A model generated the notes under the pieces. The model was not told where the DNA came from and ran no database searches. It saw only the letters and a program-made list of their open reading frames with translations. Shown piece by piece: positions 6,576-13,521 of a DNA stretch of 13,521 nucleotides (within the stretch, counting starts at the first letter, position 1; every line of letters begins with the position of its first letter). The translations under genes were made by a program, and so were the position numbers. This DNA comes from JBELMB01 sp042088665 (GTDB taxonomy: Bacteria > Pseudomonadota > Alphaproteobacteria > Rhodobacterales > Rhodobacteraceae), in contig JBELMB010000141.1 of assembly GCA_042088665.1 (NCBI GenBank), forward strand, positions 1 to 13,521. Reading direction: 5' to 3'.

Positions 6576-8101
6576 TGAGCCGACCCAATATCCTGCTGAT
6601 CTCTGCTGACCAGCAACGCGCCGATTGCATGGGGTTCATGGGGCGCAAGGTAAAGACGCCGCACCTTGATCAACTTGCGGCACAGGGCACGCATTTCACC
6701 AATTGCATCACCCCCACCGTCGTCTGCCAGCCCGCGCGGGCGTCGATCCTGACCGGGCAGCTGTGCCGCACCCACGGGGTGCATGACAACGGCATCGACC
6801 TTGATCCGGAGTTGGGCAGCAAGGGCTTTGGCGGCGCGATGGCCGCGGCGGGCTATCAGACCAGCTACTTTGGCAAGATGCATTTCTCGACCTATCACAC
6901 CTATGCCCCGACCGGCTCGCCGGAGTGCCTGCGCTCTTCGGCCAGCTACGGTGCGGATTGGTTCGGCCCCTACATGGGCTTCAACCACGTGGAAATGATG
7001 CTGGTCGGTCACAACTGGTGGGCCCCGGAAAAGCCTCCCGCAGGCCAGCACTATGAACGCTGGTATCACGCCGACGGTCAGGGCGATGAAAAGACGCGGC
7101 TGATGTGGGAGAACGCCGGCGACACGAAGGACGCGGCGCAGACATGGCACTCAAAGCTGCCGGTGATGTGGCACAACTCCCCCTGGACGGCAGATCGCGC
7201 CATCGACTGGCTGCGCCACGAGCGCGACAGCGACACGCCGTTTTGCACATGGGTCAGCTTTCCCGATCCGCATCATCCGTTTGACTGCCCGGAGCCATGG
7301 TCGCGCCTGCACGCGCCCGAGGATGTGGATCTGCCAGAGCACCGCACCCGGTCTTACGAGGGACGTCCATGGTGGCACGAGGCCGCCATGGAGGGCGAGC
7401 CAGCAGATCCGAAATTCGCCGATATCCGAAAGGCCTACAGCCGGATTCAGCCCCAGAGCGACGCACAACTGCGCGAGATCATTGCCAACACCTATGGCCA
7501 GATCGCCCTGATCGACCATCAGGTGGGCCGCCTGATGAACGCGCTGGACGAGGCGGGCCTCGCCGAGAACACCATCGTCATCTACATCTCTGACCACGGC
7601 GACTGGCTGGGCGATCATGGCCTGATCCTGAAAGGGCCGATGCATTTCGAGGGTCTCTTGCGGGTGCCGATGATCGTGCGCGGACCCGACTTGCCCGCGG
7701 GGGGCGTCGTGGAAGCCCCGGTTTCGACGCTCGATCTTGGCGCGACCTTCTGTGACTACGGCGGGGCCGAGCCGCTCTTGCCACAACACGGGCAAAGCCT
7801 GCGCCCGCTGCTGGAAGACCCGCAAGCGACGCGCGATTTCGCCTTGAACGAATGGGGGCTTTTGCCGGGCCGGGTCGGCGTCGCGCTGGAGCTGCGGACG
7901 GTGCGCACGCAGTCCCACAAACTGACCGTGGATCTGAATTCAGGCGCAGGCGAGTTGTACGATCTGGCCGAGGATCCACACGAGTTGACGAACCTTTTCG
8001 ACACCCCCGAGGCCGCGCCCCTGCGCGCCACACTCGAGGGGTATCTGGCGACCCGACCCGACGACATGCGCCCACACGGGACACCTGTCGGCACGGCATG
8101 A
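6575..8101 (+). CDS. Cys-type sulfatase, second and distinct copy
   Basis: 508 residues. Seen: N-terminal metal Asp in ILLISADQQRAD (D12); the formylglycine signature CQPAR at 51-55, followed by ASILTGQ; GKMHF (K101, H103); PDPHHPF (H233/H234); the metal pair SDHGD (D340, H341); and K353 in ILKGPMHFEG before LRVPMI. All catalytic positions of a type I sulfatase are therefore present. No signal peptide is visible, so it should be cytosolic. It resembles the sulfatase at 889-2346 only at the motifs; the middle regions differ (here long Trp-rich inserts around 128-200), so the two are not a recent duplication. The start ATG overlaps the tctA stop by one base. Known alternatives in this superfamily include phosphonate monoester and phosphodiester hydrolases; residue content alone does not exclude them. 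Confidence 0.91.
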   Translation: MSRPNILLISADQQRADCMGFMGRKVKTPHLDQLAAQGTHFTNCITPTVVCQPARASILTGQLCRTHGVHDNGIDLDPELGSKGFGGAMAAAGYQTSYFGKMHFSTYHTYAPTGSPECLRSSASYGADWFGPYMGFNHVEMMLVGHNWWAPEKPPAGQHYERWYHADGQGDEKTRLMWENAGDTKDAAQTWHSKLPVMWHNSPWTADRAIDWLRHERDSDTPFCTWVSFPDPHHPFDCPEPWSRLHAPEDVDLPEHRTRSYEGRPWWHEAAMEGEPADPKFADIRKAYSRIQPQSDAQLREIIANTYGQIALIDHQVGRLMNALDEAGLAENTIVIYISDHGDWLGDHGLILKGPMHFEGLLRVPMIVRGPDLPAGGVVEAPVSTLDLGATFCDYGGAEPLLPQHGQSLRPLLEDPQATRDFALNEWGLLPGRVGVALELRTVRTQSHKLTVDLNSGAGELYDLAEDPHELTNLFDTPEAAPLRATLEGYLATRPDDMRPHGTPVGTA

Positions 8102-8566
8102 GCGGGGCTTTGCGGGACCGCGAATTGGGGACTGTTTGCGCGCCCGAAGTACGTCTGCGCGCCCAGAGCGTTTCCGGATCTGATCTCCTGCGCAGGCATC
8201 GAACCGATTCAAGGCTGTCCCCGCGCGGCCCGACCCCGCCTTGGTGCTTGGATCGGGGGATGGGGGAGAAAACTCGGGGCACAGCGACAGGGCCTCTGTC
8301 TGACCGAAACCCGTTCACCACGCGCCTGTTTCTTGCAGCTCGGTCAATCAAAGCCAGTCTCTACAGCGCTTTTGGGCGAAGGCTCCCTTGCCGCGCCACA
8401 GGTTGATCGTCTCGCCTGAGCGCGCGCTGGGCAAAACTCCCTCGCCCGGCAAAGCGCACAGCCGCAGCGCGCCTTGGCCTCCTGCAGGAGCCGCAGATCA
8501 CCAAGGCATCCGAGATCCGGAAATCTGGCGCGCTTTGCCTGTTGGCCAGCCCCGTGACCAGAGCCC
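8102..8566. other. 465-base non-coding gap between convergent genes
   Basis: This lies between the stops of the second sulfatase (+) and the amidohydrolase (-). The ORFs that cross it are extensions of shadow frames and show no recognisable protein motif. It holds a nested stem-loop (8471-8507), a 10-bp palindrome CCTGCGCAGG near 8190 and a 9-bp direct repeat TGCGCGCCC (8137-8145, 8156-8164). It might be decayed coding DNA, but no family is recognisable. Confidence 0.5.
8471..8507. terminator. Nested stem-loop, possible terminator for the minus-strand operon
   Basis: An outer 7-bp stem, GCCTTGG (8471-8477) with CCAAGGC (8501-8507), encloses the perfect palindrome CTCCTGCAGGAG (8479-8490). 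On the minus strand it begins about 60 bases after the amidohydrolase stop. No T-run follows on either strand, so intrinsic termination is uncertain; it may be an mRNA 3'-end structure. Confidence 0.3.
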
Positions 8567-9802
8567 TCAGAACCCCGCAGTCAGCGTCACCTCTTGCGGG
8601 GCGGTCCGGGCCACGACGCGCCCGTTCGAGACCACGCAAAGGCGCGCAGGACGCAGGCGCAGCGCGTCGATGGGGTCGCTGGCGTCCAGCACGACGAGGC
8701 TCCCGCGTGCGCCCGGCGTCAGTCCGAAGTCGAGGCCAAGGATCTCCGCCGGGGTGGTCGTGACCATCTCAAACGCGGTGCGCATGTCATCCGGCGATGT
8801 CATCAGCGCCACATGCAGCCCCATATGCGCCACGTCCAGCATGTCGCCAGACCCCAGCGGATACCACGGATCGCGCACGCAATCCTGCCCAAAGCCGACT
8901 GTGACGCCCGCCGCGCGAAGCTCCGGCACACGGGTCAGGCCGCGCCGCTTTGGATAACTGTCCGCGCGCCCCTGCAGGGTGATGTTGATCAGCGGATTGG
9001 GGATCGCAGCCACCTGCGCCTCCGCAATCAGCGGCAAGAGCTTGGCCACGTAGTAGTTGTCCATCGAATGCATCGAGGTCAGGTGCGAGCCCGCAACGCG
9101 CCCCTGCAACCCATGCCGGATGGTCTGCGCCGCGAGGGTTTCGATGTGGCGGCTGAGGGGGTCATCGCTCTCGTCGCAATGCAGATCCACCCTCAGGCCA
9201 CGCTCCGCCGCGAGCGCGCAGGCGGCCTCGACCGAGGCGGTGCCATCGGCCATCGTGCGCTCAAAGTGCGGGATGCCCCCCACCACGTCGACCCCCGCAT
9301 CCAGCGCGCGGATGACCTGCGCCTCGCCACCGGGCGCCCGGAACCAGCCATCCTGCGGAAAGGCCACCAACTGCAGGTCAAGCACATCGCGGACAGCCTC
9401 GCGGACCTCCAACAGCGCCTCGACCGTCTGAAAGGACGTGTCCGTCACGTCCACATGGCTGCGGATCGCCAGAACGCCCTTGCCCACGGCCTGTCGGCAA
9501 TAGGTCAGCGCCCGTGCGACGATGTCGGCGCGGCTTTGCTGTCGCTTCAGTTCTCCCCAGAGGCCAATGCCCTCCAGCAGGGTGCCGGAGGTGTTCACCC
9601 GCGGCGTGCCGTAGCTCAGCGTTGCGTCCATGTGGAAATGCGCATCCACAAAGGGCGCGCAGACCAGCTTGCCCGCAGCGTCGATGACCTCGCCCGCGTC
9701 GCCTGAAATACCGGGCTCCACCGCCGTGATGCGACCCCCGGTGATCGCCACATCCGCCTGACGGCCATCCGGCAAAACGCCGCCCTTGATCAAAAGATCC
9801 AT
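8567..9802 (-). CDS. Cytosine-deaminase-like amidohydrolase (CodA family) with altered active-site residue
   Basis: 411 residues, very near E. coli CodA in length and collinear with it at a constant offset of 6. Seen: metal ligands HFH (H55, H57), H208 in LHCDE, and D307; Q150 in AFPQ, E211 and H240 match CodA Gln156, Glu217 and His246. The shared segments SGTLLEGI, RSHVDV, NPLINITLQGR, SYPKRRG and DPWYPLG are also clear. The odd point is FGQDCVRDPWY: the residue equal to CodA Asp314 is Cys308 and the one equal to His312 is Gln306. Known: CodA-type enzymes hydrolytically deaminate cytosine and related rings in the cytosol, and position 314 lines the substrate pocket. Substrate is therefore left open (cytosine analogue, other cyclic amidine or ureide). 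AAGGAG lies 8 bases before ATG 9802. It is the last gene of the ABC operon, 12 bases after the ATPase. Confidence 0.9.
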   Translation of the reverse strand: MDLLIKGGVLPDGRQADVAITGGRITAVEPGISGDAGEVIDAAGKLVCAPFVDAHFHMDATLSYGTPRVNTSGTLLEGIGLWGELKRQQSRADIVARALTYCRQAVGKGVLAIRSHVDVTDTSFQTVEALLEVREAVRDVLDLQLVAFPQDGWFRAPGGEAQVIRALDAGVDVVGGIPHFERTMADGTASVEAACALAAERGLRVDLHCDESDDPLSRHIETLAAQTIRHGLQGRVAGSHLTSMHSMDNYYVAKLLPLIAEAQVAAIPNPLINITLQGRADSYPKRRGLTRVPELRAAGVTVGFGQDCVRDPWYPLGSGDMLDVAHMGLHVALMTSPDDMRTAFEMVTTTPAEILGLDFGLTPGARGSLVVLDASDPIDALRLRPARLCVVSNGRVVARTAPQEVTLTAGF

Positions 9803-9814
9803 GGTTCTTTCTCC

Positions 9815-10924
9815 TTACCCGGTGTGCGCAGGCGGGATCACATGCGCGGCCTCTGGCGCCCAGCTGAGCCAGAACCGCTTGCCCGGCTCAAGGTTCAGCA
9901 CGTCCAGCGCGTCCTCGGTGACCTGCGCCTTGAGTTCGATGCCTGCGCTGCCTTCGAAATAGCAGATGATCCCGGTGCCTGCGAATTCCTCGGAGACGAA
10001 ATCGGCCTCGAGCGCCGGTCCCTCTGGCGCGGTGGCCGTGACGCGCATCCGGTCCGCCGCGACGACGATCTCGGCCACGGAGGCCTCTGCCGGGCGCGCG
10101 CCGGTGTCCCCGACGGCCTCCGGCAGGGCAAAGCGCTGGCCGTCGATCTCGATGGCCCCCTCCGACACGGGGCCAGAGAGGATGTTGTTTCTGCCAAGAA
10201 ACTCCGCGACAAAGCGGGTCTTGGGCGCGCGGAAGATCTCGCGCGGGCGACCGATCTGCGCGATCTCGCCCTCCCCCATGATCACCACACGGTCCGCCAT
10301 GGCAAAGGCCTCTGACTGCGAATGCGTGACATAGACAAAAGTGATGCCCAGTTCCTTTTGCAGCTTTGTCAGCACGCCCTGCATCCGGATCACCAAATGC
10401 GCATCCAGCGCCGAGAGCGGCTCATCCAGAAGCAGCATCTGCGGCTCCGTCACGAGGCTGCGGGCCAGCGCCACGCGCTGCTTCTGGCCACCGGACAACT
10501 GGTCGATCCGGCGCCTTTCGAACCCTTTCAGGCCAAGACGCTCCAGCCACATCATGGCCCGCCCGTGGCGGTCCTGCTGGGGCACGCCGCGCATCTTCAG
10601 CCCGAACTCGACGTTTTCCTTTACGTTGAGAAAGGGAAACAGCGCCAGCGACTGCCAGACCAGTGGCGTGTCGCGCTCATGGGCCGGGACATCGTTCATC
10701 ACCTGGCCGTCGATGGTGATCGTGCCCGCGGTCGGCGCCTCAAGCCCGGCCAACATCCGCAGCGTCGTGGTCTTGCCACAGCCCGAGGGCCCCATGATCG
10801 CAACGAATTCGCCGCGGCCAATGTCCAGGTCGATGCCCTTGACGGCCTCGAAAGGACCATAGCTTTTGCGCAAACCCTCAAAGCGCACCAGGGGCGCGTC
10901 AGGCGCGGAGGCGGCATCTGTCAT
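9815..10924 (-). CDS. ABC transporter ATPase, PotA/PotG-like
   Basis: 369 residues, the usual length for spermidine/putrescine-type ATPases with a C-terminal regulatory TOBE domain. Seen: Walker A GPSGCGKT (45-52), Q-loop WQSLALFPF (Q91), signature LSGGQ (143-147), Walker B LLLDEP (164-169), D-loop SALDAHL and switch His in THSQSEA (H201). The TOBE-like region runs from about 290 to the end. Start: ATG 10924-10922, overlapping the upstream permease stop as ATGA; the frame stays open much further but only as antisense-like sequence through the permease gene. It powers import by the two permeases encoded just upstream. Substrate prediction rests on family and context: PotFGHI-type systems carry polyamines, but many alphaproteobacterial members carry other small nitrogen compounds. 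Confidence 0.93.
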   Translation of the reverse strand: MTDAASAPDAPLVRFEGLRKSYGPFEAVKGIDLDIGRGEFVAIMGPSGCGKTTTLRMLAGLEAPTAGTITIDGQVMNDVPAHERDTPLVWQSLALFPFLNVKENVEFGLKMRGVPQQDRHGRAMMWLERLGLKGFERRRIDQLSGGQKQRVALARSLVTEPQMLLLDEPLSALDAHLVIRMQGVLTKLQKELGITFVYVTHSQSEAFAMADRVVIMGEGEIAQIGRPREIFRAPKTRFVAEFLGRNNILSGPVSEGAIEIDGQRFALPEAVGDTGARPAEASVAEIVVAADRMRVTATAPEGPALEADFVSEEFAGTGIICYFEGSAGIELKAQVTEDALDVLNLEPGKRFWLSWAPEAAHVIPPAHTG

Positions 10925-11700
10925 GTGTCGGTTCTCTTTATGATCAGCAGTTGCGCGACGATCACCAGCGTCATGGACGTCAGGAACACCACAGTGCCGA
11001 TGGCGTTGATCTGCGGGTCGACGTTGCCTTGCAGGATTTCGAGGATCATCACCGGCACGGTCTTGTTCAGGCCGGAGACGAACCACGCAACGATGAATTC
11101 ATCAAAGCTGACGGCGGCGGTCAGGCAAAAGGCCGAAATCAGCGCCGGCAGGCAGAATGGCAGGACCACGTGCCACATCGTCCGCCAGGGCGAGGCGCCA
11201 AGGTTCCAGGCCGCGGGTTCCAGCGCCTCGTCCATCTGGCTCAGGCGCAGGCGGCAGATCGCCATGGCAAAGGGCGCGCCCATCACGGTATGCGCGATGA
11301 CAATGCCCGGCAGGCTGCCCGACAGCCCCAGCCGTCCCAGCCATGCCAGCATCGCCAGCCCCATGATCACCAGCGGGATCGTGGGTGGCAAAAGAGCGAG
11401 CGCGAGGTAGAGCGGCTTGAACCGAAACCCGTAGCGGAAATCGGTATAGGCCGTGGCAAAGCCCAACGCCGTCGACAGGATCGCCGCACACAGCGCCACG
11501 ACCAGCGAGTTCTGGAAAGCGGTCCAAACCTCTGGTCTGGAAAAGGCCGTTTTGTACCAATGCGTTGTAAACTCCCCCAAGGGCACTGTCGGGAAACGGT
11601 CCGAATTGAAGGAAAACACCATGCTGGTCAGGATCGGCGCAAAGACAAAGGTAAAGACCGCCAGCAGGTAGATGCGAAAGAGGATGTCGCGCGTGCTCAT
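10921..11700 (-). CDS. ABC transporter permease, PotC/PotI-like
   Basis: 259 residues with about six transmembrane segments, the first at about 6-30. Seen: the cytoplasmic EAA loop at about 161-181 (EPAAWNLGASPWRTMWHVVLP), which docks on the ATPase, and the family end segment SFDEFIVAWFVSG. Length and order (second permease after the larger one) fit PotC/PotI. Start: ATG 11700-11698 with GGAGG 6 bases upstream; it overlaps the first permease stop by 4 bases (ATGA), and its own TGA overlaps the ATPase start the same way. The three genes are thus strictly coupled. Confidence 0.92.
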   Translation of the reverse strand: MSTRDILFRIYLLAVFTFVFAPILTSMVFSFNSDRFPTVPLGEFTTHWYKTAFSRPEVWTAFQNSLVVALCAAILSTALGFATAYTDFRYGFRFKPLYLALALLPPTIPLVIMGLAMLAWLGRLGLSGSLPGIVIAHTVMGAPFAMAICRLRLSQMDEALEPAAWNLGASPWRTMWHVVLPFCLPALISAFCLTAAVSFDEFIVAWFVSGLNKTVPVMILEILQGNVDPQINAIGTVVFLTSMTLVIVAQLLIIKRTDT

Positions 11701-12545
11701 GCACCCCTCCGTCTGGAATAGGCCAGAGCGACGGCGGCAAAGGCCACCGCGAACAGCGTGCCGATCATCATCACCGCGACGACGGCGGCGCGCGGCCATT
11801 GCTGCCCGGATTTGGTGGTGTCGATGATCAGGATCGACAAGGTCGGCGGCTTTGATCCGCCGAGGTAGAACGGGCTGACGAAATCACCGAACGAAAGGAT
11901 GAAGGCAAAGACAAACCCCACGATCAGTCCGACCTTGGCGGCGGGCACGATCACGCGCAAGAGCACGTCGCGCCCCTGGGCGCCCAGATTTTGCGCCGCC
12001 TCGATAAGGTTGCGATCCACCGCGGCGAGGCTGAATGTCTGCAGGATCACCACCAGCGGCAGCACCAGCGTCATATAGCCAACCATGGCCCCGAAACCCG
12101 AATTGAGCATGGTAAAGGGCCCCAGCCCCACCCATCCGATGACCGCATTGATCGGCCCGCGTTCCGCCAACAGCACCTGCCACGCGTAGATGCGCACAAG
12201 GAACGAGGTAAAGAACGGCACGATCAGAAAGAACAGCGCCCAGCGCCGGACCGTTTCCGACACCCGGAACGACAGGGCGAAAGACGCCGGAAAGGCGATC
12301 AGGCTGGCCAGCATTGCGGCGATGCTCGCCCGCCAGAGCGTCACCCAATAGGCATTCCAGAAAAAGTCACGGCTGAGCATCCGGTCCCAGTTCTTGAACA
12401 CGAAGTCCGGCTCCATCCGGTAGTTGCGCACCAGCCAGAACGACATGGCCACCATCAGGATCAGCGGCCCGACGAAGAAGAGCCCCTGCCAGATCAGCAG
12501 AGGCACGCGCCAGACATAGGGATAGACGTGAAAGCGTTTCGACAT
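11697..12545 (-). CDS. ABC transporter permease, PotB/PotH-like
   Basis: 282 residues, six predicted membrane segments with the first at about 13-38. Seen: the EAA loop at about 182-201 (EAAQNLGAQGRDVLLRVIVP) and the typical SFGDFVSPFYLGG segment after it. Together with the next permease it forms the heterodimeric channel of a polyamine-type importer. ATG 12545-12543 has only a poor ribosome site. The 132 bases to the substrate-binding gene contain three GC-rich hairpins, so its expression may be set lower than that of the binding protein. Confidence 0.92.
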   Translation of the reverse strand: MSKRFHVYPYVWRVPLLIWQGLFFVGPLILMVAMSFWLVRNYRMEPDFVFKNWDRMLSRDFFWNAYWVTLWRASIAAMLASLIAFPASFALSFRVSETVRRWALFFLIVPFFTSFLVRIYAWQVLLAERGPINAVIGWVGLGPFTMLNSGFGAMVGYMTLVLPLVVILQTFSLAAVDRNLIEAAQNLGAQGRDVLLRVIVPAAKVGLIVGFVFAFILSFGDFVSPFYLGGSKPPTLSILIIDTTKSGQQWPRAAVVAVMMIGTLFAVAFAAVALAYSRRRGA

Positions 12546-12575
12546 GCTCGTTGCTCAGCCACCTCGCGCACCCGA

Positions 12576-12638
12576 CCCCGGGGCTGCCCCCGGAATCCCT
12601 TGGCGCGCAGGGCCGGTCAGTCCCGCGGACCACCGGCC
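12576..12638 (-). repeat. Two GC-rich stem-loops before the first permease
   Basis: On the minus strand, arms 12638-12632 and 12617-12611 (GGCCGGT/ACCGGCC, 7 bp, 14-base loop) form one hairpin. Arms 12593-12588 and 12583-12578 (CCGGGG/CCCCGG, 4-base loop) form a second. They follow the stronger hairpin near the binding-protein stop. The cluster resembles short dispersed intergenic palindromes of alphaproteobacteria in style, which is inference without a genome comparison. Confidence 0.5.
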
Positions 12639-12644
12639 GAAAGA

Positions 12645-12663
12645 CCCCGGGTCAGGCCCGGGG
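12645..12663 (-). terminator. Hairpin after the substrate-binding gene
   Basis: A perfect 7-bp stem CCCCGGG/CCCGGGG with a 5-base loop begins 14 bases after the stop at 12678 on the minus strand, followed by TCTTTC. The T-run is too poor for full termination, and permease genes follow in the same direction. It is best read as a partial terminator or 3'-end protector that favours binding-protein mRNA. Confidence 0.5.
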
Positions 12664-12677
12664 CGCGTTGGACCGCG

Positions 12678-13521
12678 TCAGGCGGTCTTGTAGTCGGACC
12701 AGAAATCGTTCCAGTCTTCCAGCGTCTGCTGGCGCGGGATGTCACGGAAGAAGATCCGCTTTTCCTGCAGCAGCTTGATCGGGCTCTGGGCGTGACCGGT
12801 GATCAGACCAGAGCGTTCCGCCTCGGCCGGGTTGGCCTCCTGGATCGCTGTCCAGCCGGATTTCGTCGGCGACAGACCCGGATAGGCCGCCATCTGGATC
12901 GACCGCACCTGACCGCGCGGGCTCAGCATGTACTGGATGAACTTGTTGATGATCTCTTGCTTCGTGGTGCCCTTGCCAATCGAATAGCTTTCGGTCCACT
13001 GCACGCCACCCTCTTCGGGGATCACGCTGGCCACGGGCGCGCCGTCTTTTTCCAGCACGCCGGTGATCCAGTCACCGATGCCACACATGGCGAGCATCTC
13101 GGCGTTCTTCAGCGAGGCAAACGTGCCACCGTAGTCAAAGTAGCCACCGACCTGAGGCTTCAGCGAGAGCGTCTTTTCCTGCACCGCTTCCCAGGCCGCT
13201 TCGGAGATGTCAAAGGGTGAGGGATCGCGATTGCCCATCAGCAGCGACATCTGTCCAAGGCTGGGCAGGTGCCAGTCAAAGTGCCCGACCTTGCCGGTTA
13301 CCGCCGGATCCCAGAAGGCATTGTAGCTCATGGCTTGCGCCGCGGTCAGCGCCTCGGTGTTGTAGGACACACCCAACAGGCCAAAGCGCACCATCACGGA
13401 CCAAAGCGTGTCATCGGTCCAGTGGCCCGGGAACATCTGGTATTCCGGGTAGAAGTCGTCGAACGGGAACAGCGAGGCGTCCATCTCTTCGATGTAGCCC
13501 GCGGCATTGAGCTGCTGCACG
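12678..13521 (-). CDS. ABC substrate-binding protein, PotD/PotF-like, N-terminus beyond window
   Basis: About 281 C-terminal residues; the frame runs off the right edge, and the missing part (signal peptide and first lobe) should be roughly 70-100 residues. The GTG at 13520 is only the first possible codon and not a credible start. Seen: features of polyamine-type periplasmic binding proteins, such as the GVSYNTEAL strand, AFWDPAVTGKVGHFD, the WTESYSIGKGTTKQE segment and the helix INKFIQYMLSPRGQ; it ends WNDFWSDYKTA. Known: such proteins capture a small cation or other nitrogenous solute and pass it to the permease pair encoded next. It heads the visible operon; its promoter lies outside the window. 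Ligand residues cannot be assigned without the N-terminal lobe. Confidence 0.9.
   Translation of the reverse strand, partial: VQQLNAAGYIEEMDASLFPFDDFYPEYQMFPGHWTDDTLWSVMVRFGLLGVSYNTEALTAAQAMSYNAFWDPAVTGKVGHFDWHLPSLGQMSLLMGNRDPSPFDISEAAWEAVQEKTLSLKPQVGGYFDYGGTFASLKNAEMLAMCGIGDWITGVLEKDGAPVASVIPEEGGVQWTESYSIGKGTTKQEIINKFIQYMLSPRGQVRSIQMAAYPGLSPTKSGWTAIQEANPAEAERSGLITGHAQSPIKLLQEKRIFFRDIPRQQTLEDWNDFWSDYKTA

Noticed and set aside
7578..8351. Minus-strand ORF running from the second sulfatase into the following gap
   Set aside because: Arg/Ala/Pro-rich shadow translation of the sulfatase with no family resemblance; considered as a transposase remnant, but no DDE or terminal repeat is visible.
8594..9706. 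370-codon plus-strand ORF opposite the amidohydrolase
   Set aside because: Antisense shadow: the amidohydrolase on the other strand has a complete set of catalytic residues and a strong ribosome site.
10925..11086. Longer N-terminus for the ATPase (54 extra codons)
   Set aside because: The extension overlaps the permease coding region, has no ABC homology, and the ATG at 10924 gives the standard ATGA overlap and normal protein length.

Overview
The window is high-GC DNA with tightly packed genes, 1- and 4-base stop/start overlaps (TGATG, ATGA) and many long mirror ORFs on the opposite strand. Together with the protein families (a three-gene tripartite tricarboxylate transporter, a PotFGHI-type ABC importer, Cys-type sulfatases), this suggests an alphaproteobacterium, probably a Rhodobacteraceae/Roseobacter-type organism. 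That assignment is inference; the window holds no rRNA, tRNA or phylogenetic marker.

Layout. (1) 1-771 (+): the C-terminal part of a class III, HemL-like PLP aminotransferase, cut by the left edge. (2) 889-2856 (-): a MarR-type regulator followed 3 bases later by a Cys-type sulfatase with a TTG start. (3) 2857-2952: a divergent control region with four CAAC/GTTG half-sites arranged as one large palindrome. (4) 2953-8101 (+): tctC, a 423-base spacer holding a stem-loop and a triple 11-bp tandem repeat, then tctB, tctA and a second, distinct sulfatase, the last three joined by 1-4-base overlaps. (5) 8102-8566: a non-coding gap between convergent genes. (6) 8567-13521 (-): one operon read right to left: polyamine-type substrate-binding protein (cut by the right edge), two permeases, an ATPase and a cytosine-deaminase-like amidohydrolase.

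How the genes may work together. Blocks 2-4 read as one regulon: MarR controls a divergent pair of units that together encode an importer for an organic anion and two cytosolic sulfatases. The simplest model is uptake of a sulfated organic acid or related anion by TctABC, followed by desulfation inside the cell, with MarR sensing the substrate or a product. Blocks 5-6 read as a second uptake-plus-hydrolysis unit in which a PotFGHI-like ABC transporter imports a nitrogenous compound that the linked deaminase or amidohydrolase attacks. The deaminase keeps all CodA metal and catalytic positions but has Cys at the residue matching E. coli CodA Asp314, so its substrate may not be cytosine.

No mobile element, CRISPR array, phage gene, tRNA or rRNA was recognised. 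The most interesting features are the sulfatase/TctABC/MarR locus with its composite operator, and the transporter-linked CodA variant.
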